This document shows, piece by piece, positions 52,135-60,922 of a stretch of DNA of 64,000 nt. A program made the position numbers and the translations under genes. The stretch's first letter is position 1; every line of letters starts with the position of its first letter. Source of the DNA: Dyella acidisoli (lineage in GTDB: Bacteria > Pseudomonadota > Gammaproteobacteria > Xanthomonadales > Rhodanobacteraceae); contig NZ_BSOB01000046.1 in NCBI RefSeq assembly GCF_030160295.1, positions 316,673 to 380,672 of the forward strand, given 5' to 3'. The notes under the pieces were generated by a model. It did not search any database, was not told the DNA's origin, and saw nothing but the letters and a program-made list of their open reading frames with translations.

Positions 52135-55100
52135 AGGCCGCGTTCTCCGCAAATGGCTGTCCAGCATCCATCGCCGGCAAGGCTGCAGCAGCTGGAACGC
52201 GAATGGATTGCAGCGCATGCATCCGTTGCATCACCCGTTTGCCGACATGCGTGGCGTATTCGGCGTCCAGCATCGCCTGGTGATGGCAAGGCACGTCGTG
52301 CACATCCAGCCGGCCATCCACATAGGGACGCCAGGCTTCAGGCTTGTCATGCAACTGGCCGCTTAGATCGACCTCACCCTTGATCGCCGCGTTCAGGAAC
52401 ATCACGTCAGCATCGATCCGCTGTGGCACATGCTTGCGTGCCAGCAGCAAGTTATTGAGCGTGACAGCGGAGACGTGCTCGATCAGATGCGAATCCTTGC
52501 GGGTGATTTCCTGCACCAGCGGCATGTCGAACACCCCATATTCCTTGCACAGCAGATCGGTCAACGCAGCGAAGTCCGCCGGTGGATTTTCCACCGCGTG
52601 ATGATGGAAACCCAGGAAGCGAAGGATCGACCGGATCTCGTGCGACGGATTGGCATCTGCCTGCGCGTCGTCGATAACGAACGGATACGCATCCAGCAGG
52701 GCGAGAAATTCAACCTGCTCGCCGGCACGCTGCAATTGCGCAGCGACCTCATGCGCAATCAAGCCGCCCAGGGACCAGCCCAGCATGCGATAAGGACCTT
52801 CCGGCTGCACTCGCCGCATCTGCACCAGATAATCTGCCGCGATCTCCGCGATGCTCTCGGGCAGCACGCCACCGCGCAAGCCGCGCGACTGCAAGCCGTA
52901 CACCGGCAGCTTGTCATCCAGATAACGCAGCAGGCCACCATAGCCCCAGCTCAAGCCCACGGCCGGGTGGATGCAGAACAGCGGACGTTCGCGCCGTGCT
53001 ATCCGTAGCGGCAGTACGATGCCGAGCGGATCGCTGCTGCTTTCCGCGCGTTGCAGATACGCGGCCAGACTACCGATGGTGGAAGCTTCGAACAGGCTGG
53101 CCAATGGCAATTCCATACCGAAGTGCTCGGGAAAGCGTGCGACCATTTCTGCCGCTTTGAGCGAGTCGCCACCGAGCTGAAAGAAATTGTCGTGCAGACC
53201 GATCCGTTCCACACCCAGCACCTGCTGCCATAGCACGGCCAGCTTCTTCTCGATCCCGGTCACTGGCTCGGCATATGCCGTCTTGCTGGAACGTGCGGGC
53301 AGCGGCAGGGCCTTGCGGTCGAGCTTGCCACTGGACGTCAACGGCATGGCGTCGAGCACGATAAGCTGTGCGGGAATCATGTACTCGGGAAGGAACTTCG
53401 CCAGATGCTGGCGCACCGCATGGATGCTGGCATCCATACCTGTCCGCATCACCACGTAGCCGGTGAGCGAGGGGACACCGTCCTGCTCGCTATGTACTGT
53501 CACTGCCGCCTCGGCAATGGCAGTGTACCGCACGAGCTGGCATTCGATTTCACCCAGCTCGACGCGATGGCCACGGATTTTCACCTGGCCATCGGCACGG
53601 CCGACGAAGTGGAGCAACCCTTTGTCGTCCCAGTACACCAGATCGCCAGTGCGATACATGCGGGTGCCATCACTGATGAAAGGATCAGCCAGAAAACGCG
53701 CTTCAGTGAGCTGGTGATGATGCAGGTAACCCTTCGCCACACCCGCACCGGCGATATACAACTCGCCCACCGCGCCGGTCTGCACAGGGCGCTGGTAGGC
53801 GTCGAGAACGTAGAGCCGGGTATTAAGGATGGGACGGCCAATGGGTGGTGCACTAACACCGTCCGCAGCATCAAGTTCAAATACGGTGGACCATACCGTC
53901 GTTTCGGTCGGCCCGTAGAACTGAATGACACGTGCAGCACGGCGCTTTAGCTGTCCAGCCAGTTCGGCGTTAAGTGCTTCGCCGCCAATCAGCACGTTCA
54001 CCTGCTGCAAATCCAGATTCGGACTTGCCAGCAACACCCGCCAGAGCGAAGGCGTGGCTTGCATATACGTTGCGCGATGCTGGCGGATCAGTCGAGCCAA
54101 TGCGGGAGGCGTACGAACGTCCTCGCTACCGGCCATGATCACGCAAGCGCCGATTGTCAAAGGAAAGAAAACCTCCAGAACGGAGATATCAAATGTCATG
54201 GTCGTCACGGCCAGGAAACGATCGCTGGCCTGCATGCCCAAAGGCGCGCGCATACCTTGCAGAAAATTGGCAAGGTTACGATGCGTCACCTCGACACCTT
54301 TCGGCTTGCCCGTTGAGCCGGAGGTGTAAAGCACATAGGCGGTCGCATCAGCACTGACCAAGTCAGGCTCGCTTGGCGCCGCCTCCGATGACACGTCCAG
54401 GTCCTCGGGATGCAAGATCATCATGCCGCCAACCGCAAATTGCTCGCAAAGTTCGCGCGTAGCGATCAGGGCAATGGGTGACGCATCGCTCAGCATCATG
54501 GCAATGCGATCCCTTGGTCCATTCGGATCCAAAGGCAAATAAGCCGCGCCCGTGCGCATGATGGCCAGCAATACAACGATCCACTGTTCGCTACGCGGCA
54601 GCATGACTGCAACGATGTCGCCGGGGAGAATGCCGTCGGCGATAAGCTGCCTGGCTTGCTTTACGCTTCGCTCGTGAAGTTCCCGATAAGTCACGGTCGC
54701 GTCCTCGAAGATCAGCGCCGGAGCGTCTGGATTCAAGGCTGCCTGAGATGCAACCAGCGCAGGAAGGCTGGTCAATGAAAGGAGAGCTTCGGTTGCATTC
54801 CATTCGTGCAACAGACGACGGCGCTCGTCGATGCCCAATATGTCGATATCCTGCAATGCTTGGGACGGATCGGCCAGCACCGCCTCTACCAGCAACGCCA
54901 GCCGACGGCGATGCTCATCCAGTTCGGGCATGCTATAGAGCGCAGGATTGGCGTCGAAGTCGAAGCGCAATTCGCTGTCATCGCCCCGATCGTAGACGAA
55001 TACCGTCAAATCCTCGGCCGATCCATTCGACACATTGTGTGAAATGGCCGGAGCCCCTGCGAAACTCAGTTGGTAATCGAAAGGCTCGATGTTCACACCC

Positions 55101-56146
55101 AGCCATGCAAGGTGCTGGCCTTTGGTGACCAGGCCAACATCCCGCCGGACATCTTCGTAACGGTATTGCTGGTGCCGCAGCGTCTGCCTTACTGCCTGGG
55201 CGACTTGCGCAAACAGGTCGACAGTCGTCATGCCTGGCGTAAAGCTCAGCCGAATCGCTACTGCGTTGGCGACCATACCGGGGCAGTTGCGCAACTGCGC
55301 ACTCATACGTGCCGACACCGGCATGCCAATGACAAGGTCGTGGGCACCCGTTGCGCGATGATAATAAGCCGCCACCAGCGCGATCAGCATTTGAGGAAGA
55401 CTGGTGGAGGTCTGCTTGCCCAACTTACGCAAGCGTTCTACCGTCGCTATCGAGAAGTGTCCAATACTTCGCCGCAAGCCACCCATGCTGCTGCGGTGAT
55501 TTCCACGTGCTAGCGATACGGCCTCGGGCAGATCAGCAAGCTTTCCCTTCCAGAATTCTCGGTCTCGATGGAAGCGGCTCGAATCTCGATAGCTCGCCTC
55601 GGCTTCGAGCAGATCCTTCAGTGGACCAAACTCGCAGGGTTCAGGTTCGCGTCCTTCCATGTACGCTGTGTAAAGCTCAGCCAATCGGCGCGCGATCAGG
55701 CCACCGCTGTAGCCGTCGTAAACGATGTGATGGGCGCGCTGATACCAGTAATAACGATCGTCGGCAGCCTTGAACAACGCGCTGACAAACAAGGGATCGT
55801 TGGCCAGATCGACCGGACGGCTCAATTCCTCCAGCATCCACGCTTCCGCCGCGGCACGTGGATTGGCCTCGCGACTCACATCCAGAAAAGGGAAATGACC
55901 GTTGTACACGGCCCTCACAATCTGTCGGGGCTGGCCGTGATGCTCCACCACGGCTACGCGCAAGGTCTCCGCTTCATGCGTGATCTGCCATAAGGCACGC
56001 ATGAAAAGTTCGGGCTGTACTGGCCCACAGATCTCCAGCATCTCGGCGATGTTCAAGGTGGCATCTGCTGCGCCGATCTTCTGGCCCACCCACAATCCGC
56101 GCTGCGCGGTGGTCAATGGCAGCGACAAAAGTGACTCGTGACTCAT
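52127..56146 (-). CDS. Single-module NRPS, C-A-PCP-TE
   Basis: About 1339 residues, from ATG 56146 with AAGGAGAA upstream. The condensation domain (about 1-440) has HHIVYDG at residues 139-145. The adenylation domain (about 455-950) has TSGSTGKPKG, QFYGPTETT near 743 and YRTGDL. The carrier has LGGDSLKA with Ser near 991, and the type I thioesterase (about 1065-1320) has GWSLGG with Ser near 1124. A module that begins with a C domain and has no partner upstream suggests an acyl-CoA or acyl-ACP starter. The reading-frame code D-I-L-Q-L-G-F-V-W-K resembles glycine codes. It overlaps the GT gene by eight bases. No MbtH or PPTase gene is in the window. Confidence 0.92.
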   Translation of the reverse strand: MSHESLLSLPLTTAQRGLWVGQKIGAADATLNIAEMLEICGPVQPELFMRALWQITHEAETLRVAVVEHHGQPRQIVRAVYNGHFPFLDVSREANPRAAAEAWMLEELSRPVDLANDPLFVSALFKAADDRYYWYQRAHHIVYDGYSGGLIARRLAELYTAYMEGREPEPCEFGPLKDLLEAEASYRDSSRFHRDREFWKGKLADLPEAVSLARGNHRSSMGGLRRSIGHFSIATVERLRKLGKQTSTSLPQMLIALVAAYYHRATGAHDLVIGMPVSARMSAQLRNCPGMVANAVAIRLSFTPGMTTVDLFAQVAQAVRQTLRHQQYRYEDVRRDVGLVTKGQHLAWLGVNIEPFDYQLSFAGAPAISHNVSNGSAEDLTVFVYDRGDDSELRFDFDANPALYSMPELDEHRRRLALLVEAVLADPSQALQDIDILGIDERRRLLHEWNATEALLSLTSLPALVASQAALNPDAPALIFEDATVTYRELHERSVKQARQLIADGILPGDIVAVMLPRSEQWIVVLLAIMRTGAAYLPLDPNGPRDRIAMMLSDASPIALIATRELCEQFAVGGMMILHPEDLDVSSEAAPSEPDLVSADATAYVLYTSGSTGKPKGVEVTHRNLANFLQGMRAPLGMQASDRFLAVTTMTFDISVLEVFFPLTIGACVIMAGSEDVRTPPALARLIRQHRATYMQATPSLWRVLLASPNLDLQQVNVLIGGEALNAELAGQLKRRAARVIQFYGPTETTVWSTVFELDAADGVSAPPIGRPILNTRLYVLDAYQRPVQTGAVGELYIAGAGVAKGYLHHHQLTEARFLADPFISDGTRMYRTGDLVYWDDKGLLHFVGRADGQVKIRGHRVELGEIECQLVRYTAIAEAAVTVHSEQDGVPSLTGYVVMRTGMDASIHAVRQHLAKFLPEYMIPAQLIVLDAMPLTSSGKLDRKALPLPARSSKTAYAEPVTGIEKKLAVLWQQVLGVERIGLHDNFFQLGGDSLKAAEMVARFPEHFGMELPLASLFEASTIGSLAAYLQRAESSSDPLGIVLPLRIARRERPLFCIHPAVGLSWGYGGLLRYLDDKLPVYGLQSRGLRGGVLPESIAEIAADYLVQMRRVQPEGPYRMLGWSLGGLIAHEVAAQLQRAGEQVEFLALLDAYPFVIDDAQADANPSHEIRSILRFLGFHHHAVENPPADFAALTDLLCKEYGVFDMPLVQEITRKDSHLIEHVSAVTLNNLLLARKHVPQRIDADVMFLNAAIKGEVDLSGQLHDKPEAWRPYVDGRLDVHDVPCHHQAMLDAEYATHVGKRVMQRMHALQSIRVPAAAALPAMDAGQPFAENAAYA

Positions 56147-56681
56147 TGCGCGTTCTCCTTGCGAATGCACACACTTCCGTCATGGCCTGGCTGGCTTTCT
56201 CAACTCACACGCATGCGCCTGCCTTGCTGCATTGCATTCGCGTTGTGATGCAAATTCGGTTACCCCTAGACACACTCTCCCGACGCAGATGGCTGCGCTC
56301 TTGTTTTTCAAGGCACTAGCAGCCCGTCACGGCTAACTGCAGCCATGAAAGAGACGCTTGCACGATGAGTGCCGCAAAAAAACGTGACGATGGCTGAAAT
56401 GCGATCAGCAATCGTCAGCCACTTGGTTTACTCACATAGGCGACGACACGGAGAGACCAGCATTCCGCCTCGCATCCGCCGTTCCGCTGCAACCAATCCC
56501 GCACACAGGCGTAGCCATGTGCACAACATCACGCTGCCTAACACCACGCAGCGCTTATGTTGCGATGTAACAATTCGCGGATGAAAGAAGCGTCAACAAT
56601 TATTGACGTGTATGTTTCCGCGCGCTGACTTGAGAACCAAGCCACAAAGAAACAGTTGTCACGAATCGACGAACGCCATGC
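56147..56681. other. Upstream region of the NRPS operon
   Basis: No gene is supported in this 535-base gap. It should hold the operon's promoter and regulatory sites, as the NRPS reads away from it. The palindrome at 56591-56608 is described separately. The rest has no clear repeat. Confidence 0.5.
56591..56608. promoter_or_regulatory. Palindrome CGTCAACAATTATTGACG upstream of the NRPS operon
   Basis: An 18-base near-perfect palindrome, matching its reverse complement at 16 of 18 bases, with outer arms CGTCAA and TTGACG and an AT-rich centre. It looks like a dimer operator. It is about 450 bases from the NRPS start and 75 bases past the Rieske stop. TTGACG on the minus strand could also be a -35 element, but no good -10 follows. 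Confidence 0.45.
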
Positions 56682-56999
56682 TCAGCGATCGTCGCGCGTC
56701 CAGATCAACCCGTTTTCTTCACGCACAGGAAAACGATGAATCGGCTCATAGGCCGGCGGACAAGTCGGCTCGCCCGTGCGCAAATCGAAACGCGCGCCGT
56801 GGCGTGGACACTCCACCTCGTGGCCATGGATCTCGCCACCGGCCAACTCGCCGCCGTCGTGCGTGCAGATATCTTCCACCGCATACAGATCGCCGTCGAC
56901 GTTGAACACGGCGATGGCGGTGTCGCCATCCCATACCACCTTGAATTCGCCGGGCAGCAACTCCGAGCGCGTGCCGACTTCCACCCATGCTTCGCTCAT
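56682..56999 (-). CDS. Rieske-type [2Fe-2S] ferredoxin
   Basis: A 105-residue soluble ferredoxin with a Rieske cluster: CTHDGGEL (Cys and His) and CPRHGARF (Cys and His). The length and sequence match the ferredoxin subunit of non-heme iron oxygenases and the stand-alone Rieske proteins often found beside suf genes in xanthomonads. It overlaps the GNAT stop (ATGA) and lies about 3 kb from sufS on the same strand. Whether it takes its cluster from the Suf system or serves an oxygenase is not known. Confidence 0.92.
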   Translation of the reverse strand: MSEAWVEVGTRSELLPGEFKVVWDGDTAIAVFNVDGDLYAVEDICTHDGGELAGGEIHGHEVECPRHGARFDLRTGEPTCPPAYEPIHRFPVREENGLIWTRDDR

Positions 57000-57544
57000 C
57001 GTGCCGCTCCCGCCAGATCCTTCACCATCAATTCGAAACGTAGATCGTCGCGGCGCGGCAGGCCGAAGCGTTCGTCGCCGTAAGGGAAAGGCGAATATTC
57101 GCCAGTGCGGTGATAACCCCGACGCTCGTACCAGGCCATCAGGTCGCTACGAACGTCGATCACCTTCATGTGCATGGCCCTGCACTGCCAGATTTGCTGC
57201 GCATATCGTTCCGCTTCCGCCAGCACCAACCGGCCGAGCCCGCTGCCTTGGCGCGGGGGATGGACGGCGAACATGCCGAAATAGGCCGACTCGCCATGTC
57301 GCTCGATATGGCAGCAGGCAAGCAACTCGCTATCGATCGACGCCAGCAGCACGGCACTGTCCGGCGCGGCCAGCACCTCCGCCACGTCGGCGGGATCAGT
57401 ACGCGGTCCATCGAGCAGATCAGCTTCGGTCGTCCAACCCTGGCGACTGAATTCGCCGCGGTAGGCGGAGTGCACTAAGGCGACGATGGCATCGATGTCG
57501 GCCTCGATGGCCTTGCGGAAAACGGGAGCGATGACGGTATTCAT
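56996..57544 (-). CDS. GNAT family N-acetyltransferase
   Basis: A 182-residue protein with FRKAIEADIDAIVALVHSAYRGEF at the N-terminus, FGMFAVHPPRQGSGLGRLVLAEAERYA in the acetyl-CoA motif A region and SDLMAWYERRGYHRTGEYSPFPYGD in motif B. It is a small-molecule or protein acetyltransferase of unknown target. The stop overlaps the Rieske start by four bases, so they form a translationally coupled pair. Confidence 0.9.
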   Translation of the reverse strand: MNTVIAPVFRKAIEADIDAIVALVHSAYRGEFSRQGWTTEADLLDGPRTDPADVAEVLAAPDSAVLLASIDSELLACCHIERHGESAYFGMFAVHPPRQGSGLGRLVLAEAERYAQQIWQCRAMHMKVIDVRSDLMAWYERRGYHRTGEYSPFPYGDERFGLPRRDDLRFELMVKDLAGAAR

Positions 57545-57592
57545 CCGCCCATGATAATCCGCGCTGTGATTCCGCCAAAGTCACCCGCATAG

Positions 57593-57961
57593 CTAAGGCA
57601 TGATTTGCGAACCGGGGTGCCCGCCGTGAAAACGCATGCCAGGCCGGTAGGCGTGGAAACGGCACAGGTCGAAGTTGCTGGCGAAGATCCTGCGTCCGTC
57701 CGACAGTACCGTGCGCAGATCGCGCAAGCAGCCATCGTTGTCGTGAAACTGCAGCATGGCGGCCTGCTGATGATCAAACGACGACTCCCACATGGGCGGC
57801 TTGAAGTCCACCTCGGTCCAGCGGTCGCTGCCGGCCGGAGCCATCGAAAACGAGTCGATACGGCTGTGGGTATCGTTGATGACCTCGATGATATGTACCG
57901 AGTTAGCCAGCGCGCCAGGAGGAAGACAGGCAAGGCACATTGCCGCTAAGCAGGGACGCAT
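57593..57961 (-). CDS. Small secreted protein of unknown function
   Basis: About 122 residues. ATG 57961 is preceded by AAGGAG at eight bases, and a signal peptide (MRPCLAAMCLACLPPGALA) is clear; an earlier in-frame start at 58084 is not needed. The mature part, about 103 residues, has two Cys, in NDGCLRDL and SNFDLCRF, which may form a disulfide. I recognise no family. It lies alone on the minus strand, diverging from the small membrane protein gene at 58162. Confidence 0.6.
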   Translation of the reverse strand: MRPCLAAMCLACLPPGALANSVHIIEVINDTHSRIDSFSMAPAGSDRWTEVDFKPPMWESSFDHQQAAMLQFHDNDGCLRDLRTVLSDGRRIFASNFDLCRFHAYRPGMRFHGGHPGSQIMP

Positions 57962-58161
57962 GACGATCTCCTTTTGAAAGGCGCAGTAAACCCTTGGCGG
58001 CATGCATGGCATGCGACCGTATGGACGGCTGCAACGGATTACGGAGAGGTAGATGCGGCTGGAGGGCAAACAGTTGCAAGACATTCGCCTGCAACCGATC
58101 GGTGGCCGGCCGTATCTCTATACTCATCGGTGCCCAATCCGGCGCCCTTTATCTGGAGTAG

Positions 58162-58512
58162 ATGATGGACAAAGGCGTGTTAGGCGAGATGATCCCGATT
58201 GTGCTCTTCCTTTGCATCACCTTCGGGATCACTTACATAGTCAGGCTATTGGTCAACGCGCGCTTGCGCGTCAAGATGCTGCAAGTCTCCGGCTCGAAGG
58301 AGCTGGTGGAGTCTGTGGTGCAAGGCGATATGCATCGCGACCAGATGACAGCCTTGCGCTGGGGCATTGTCACCGTCATGGAAGCCATCGGTTTTGGCGT
58401 CATCCAGGCCATGGGCTGGACCGACATCAACGCTGGCGTGGTGGCAATGCTATTGGGAGCCTTCGGGCTTGGTTACCTATTGTTCTTTGTGCTCGCGCGA
58501 CGTTTCGGCTGA
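58162..58512 (+). CDS. Small membrane protein upstream of a sigma factor
   Basis: A 116-residue protein (start 58162 or the next ATG at 58165, with GGAG upstream). Hydrophobic segments lie near residues 9-31 (MIPIVLFLCITFGITYIVRLLV) and 92-113 (VVAMLLGAFGLGYLLFFVLA), with a further one near 68-82. The middle is charged. It ends 15 bases before the sigma factor start, and this gene, the sigma factor and the following membrane protein form one operon. It might sense or transmit an envelope signal to the sigma factor. The family is not recognised. Confidence 0.7.
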   Translation: MMDKGVLGEMIPIVLFLCITFGITYIVRLLVNARLRVKMLQVSGSKELVESVVQGDMHRDQMTALRWGIVTVMEAIGFGVIQAMGWTDINAGVVAMLLGAFGLGYLLFFVLARRFG

Positions 58513-58527
58513 TTGGCGCCGCGGCGC

Positions 58528-59097
58528 ATGGATCATCAGGATCGCCAGTTGGTCGAAGCCGTACTGGCGAACGCGCCCGGCGCGTTCGAGCGGCTGGTGC
58601 GCGAGCACCAGGCGCTGTGCTGGCACATCATCTACCGCATGGTCCGCCACCCGGAGGACGCGCGCGAGCTTTGCCAGGATACGTTCCTGCGCGTGCACCA
58701 GCATCTGCGCCAGTACCGCTACGAAAGCGCGCTAAAGTCCTGGATCGGTCGTGTGGCTTATACGGTGGCGCTGCGATATCTGGAACGAAAGCGCATTGCA
58801 GTGCTTGATCCCAGCGAAGATGGGGACGGCTTTGACGTGGCAGAGAGAGCGAGCGACAGCTTCGATCTGGAAAGCGCTTATGCCGATAGCGACATGGCGG
58901 CACATCTACATGCAGCCATCGAAACCCTCCCTCCCCTGCAGCGAACCCTGCTTACGCTCTATCATCTGGACGAGCTGTCCATCGACGAGATCGCCAGCAT
59001 CACCGGCTTGGCTACCGGTACGATCAAAAGCCATCTGTTTCGCACACGTCTTCGTTTGCGCGAACAGTTGCAGACTTTGTACGGAGTTTCACCATGA
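58528..59097 (+). CDS. ECF-like sigma-70 family factor
   Basis: About 189 residues from ATG 58528 (a TTG at 58513 is also in frame). Region 2 is LVREHQALCWHIIYRMVRHPEDARELCQDTFLRVHQHL, which binds core polymerase and the -10 element, and region 4 is LPPLQRTLLTLYHLDELSIDEIASITGLATGTIKSHLFRTRLRL, the -35-binding helix-turn-helix. No region 1.1 or 3 exists, as in ECF factors. The next gene overlaps its stop (ATGA) and could encode an anti-sigma factor. Confidence 0.92.
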   Translation: MDHQDRQLVEAVLANAPGAFERLVREHQALCWHIIYRMVRHPEDARELCQDTFLRVHQHLRQYRYESALKSWIGRVAYTVALRYLERKRIAVLDPSEDGDGFDVAERASDSFDLESAYADSDMAAHLHAAIETLPPLQRTLLTLYHLDELSIDEIASITGLATGTIKSHLFRTRLRLREQLQTLYGVSP

Positions 59098-59531
59098 CCC
59101 GCGAACCACCATCGCCTCACGACGACCGCATGGAACGCGAATGGGCACTGCAGGAACGCGCCGTTCGAGCGGAACGGCTCGGGCTGGACGCCAGCGATGA
59201 TCAGGCGCTGCAGCGCTATCGCTTGGTAGCGCGCGCATTACGACAACCGTTGGATGAAAACCTGCCGGCCGATTTCGCCAGCAAGGTCGCCTTGGAGGCA
59301 CGTCGCCATACCGCTGGCGATACACGGCTGGAGCTCTATCTGAGCCTGGCGCTGCTTGGCGTGCTGGTAGGGATGTTGATTGGTGTGCTGGTTCGGTATG
59401 CGAGCAGTTGGAAACAGCTGGTGCCGCTGGCGCTCTCGCAGCCGTGGCTGCTTGCTATGGCCGGAGTTCTGGCGCTGCTTGCGGCAAGCAAGGTGCTCAG
59501 CGCCCCGCACCATCATTCTGGCAAGCTGTAG
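59094..59531 (+). CDS. Membrane protein, possible anti-sigma factor
   Basis: A 145-residue protein whose ATG overlaps the sigma factor stop, so the two are translationally coupled. Residues 1-75 are soluble and charged, and two membrane helices follow (about 81-101, LYLSLALLGVLVGMLIGVLV, and 112-132). The C-terminus (HHHSGKL) is short. The position directly after an ECF gene and the soluble-then-membrane layout fit an anti-sigma factor, but no zinc-binding HxxxCxxC motif is seen. The role is inferred from position. Confidence 0.6.
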   Translation: MTREPPSPHDDRMEREWALQERAVRAERLGLDASDDQALQRYRLVARALRQPLDENLPADFASKVALEARRHTAGDTRLELYLSLALLGVLVGMLIGVLVRYASSWKQLVPLALSQPWLLAMAGVLALLAASKVLSAPHHHSGKL

Positions 59532-59574
59532 AGCAAAGACGTAGGTTGCTCCATGAAAGTCATCCTTACCTCAC

Positions 59575-59608
59575 GGCCGTCATTCACGCGAAAGCGGGAA
59601 TGACGGCC
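59575..59608. repeat. GGCCGTCATTC palindrome
   Basis: GGCCGTCATTC (59575-59585) and GAATGACGGCC (59598-59608) are exact inverted copies around a 12-base loop. It belongs to the GTCATTCCCGCGAAAGCGGG repeat family and lies between the convergent sigma operon and suf operon. Confidence 0.85.
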
Positions 59609-59666
59609 CTCGGGGTAACTTTCATCTTGGCAAGTACACAATTTGCCGAAGCGCGCGCACGCGTTA

Positions 59667-60914
59667 CTACATCAGCAACTTGCGCACCTTCAACAGCGCG
59701 GCAATGAATGCATCCACTTCCTCACGCGTGTTGTAGAACGCCAGCGACGCACGCAAGGTGGCCGGCACACCGTAGAACTGCATCAGCGGATGCGCGCAAT
59801 GATGGCCCGAGCGCACGGCCACGCCTTCCAGGTCGAGCAGCGTGGCCATGTCCATCGCTTGCGCGCCTTCGACCAGGAAGGAGATCACCGGCTCTTTCTC
59901 CTTCGCTTCGCCGTAAATGCGTACACCCGGGATCTCACGCAGGCGCTCGGTGGCGTACGTCAGCAGCTCGTACTCCCATGCACGAATCGCTTCGAAGCCG
60001 ATGGATTGGTAGTAGTCGATCGCGGCGCCTATGCCGGCAAAGCCGGCAATGTTCGGCGTACCCGCCTCGAACTTGTGTGGAGGCTCGGCAAAGGTGGTGC
60101 CATCGAAGCGCACTTCGCGAATCATTTCGCCACCGCCGAAGAACGGCGGCATGGCCTGCAGGTGTTCACGCTTTGCCCATAGCCCGCCCGTACCGGTGGG
60201 CGCCAGTACCTTGTGCCCGGTAAATGCGTAGAAATCACAACCGATTGCTTGCACATCCACAGGACGATGCGGCAGCGCTTGCGAACCGTCGACGACCAAC
60301 GGAATGCCGCGTTTGCGGCATTCGCGTGCGATCTCGCGCACCGGGTTCACCGTGCCAAGCACATTGGAAACGTGCGCCACACACGCGAGCTTCACATCCG
60401 GCGTAAGCAGTTCGAAGAATTTCTCCACGATCAGTTCACCGTTCTGATCGATCGGCGCAGCTTTCACGATAGCGCCCGTGCGTGCAGCAACAAGCTGCCA
60501 CGGCACGATGTTGGCATGATGTTCCATCACCGTGGTGACGATTGCGTCACCTGGCTTCAGGCGCGGCAGCGCATAGCTGTACGCCACCAGGTTCATCGAT
60601 TGTGTGGTGCCGGAGGTAAGAACCACTTCGTTGCGCGAACCGGCATTGATGAAAGCGGCGAGCCTGTCACGCGCATTTTCATAAGCAGCGGTCGCCTCTT
60701 CGCCCAGCAGATGCACCGCACGCGCTACGTTTGCGTTGTGCTTGCGATAGTGATCGTCGACCGCCTCAATCACCTGTCGCGGCTTCTGGCTGGTATTGGC
60801 GTTGTCGAAATACACCAGTGGCTTGCCGTGCACCGTGCGCGACAGCAGCGGAAAATCCGCGCGCACACGCTGCACATCGAAGTCGACGGAAGGATGGCTG
60901 GGCTTGACGGTCAT
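59667..60914 (-). CDS. sufS: Cysteine desulfurase SufS
   Basis: A 415-residue class II PLP cysteine desulfurase that moves sulfur from cysteine to the Suf scaffold, usually via SufE. The PLP Lys sits in AFTGHKVLAPTGTG and the catalytic Cys in VRSGHHCAHPLMQFYG. Both match SufS well. It starts 8 bases after the sufD stop and is the last suf gene in this operon. A sufE or sufU gene is not adjacent. Confidence 0.96.
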   Translation of the reverse strand: MTVKPSHPSVDFDVQRVRADFPLLSRTVHGKPLVYFDNANTSQKPRQVIEAVDDHYRKHNANVARAVHLLGEEATAAYENARDRLAAFINAGSRNEVVLTSGTTQSMNLVAYSYALPRLKPGDAIVTTVMEHHANIVPWQLVAARTGAIVKAAPIDQNGELIVEKFFELLTPDVKLACVAHVSNVLGTVNPVREIARECRKRGIPLVVDGSQALPHRPVDVQAIGCDFYAFTGHKVLAPTGTGGLWAKREHLQAMPPFFGGGEMIREVRFDGTTFAEPPHKFEAGTPNIAGFAGIGAAIDYYQSIGFEAIRAWEYELLTYATERLREIPGVRIYGEAKEKEPVISFLVEGAQAMDMATLLDLEGVAVRSGHHCAHPLMQFYGVPATLRASLAFYNTREEVDAFIAALLKVRKLLM

Positions 60915-60922
60915 GGTGGCAA

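Noticed and set aside
57605-57949. A 114-residue plus-strand frame opposite the small secreted protein gene
   Set aside because: The minus-strand frame has a good ribosome site and signal peptide; this one has neither.
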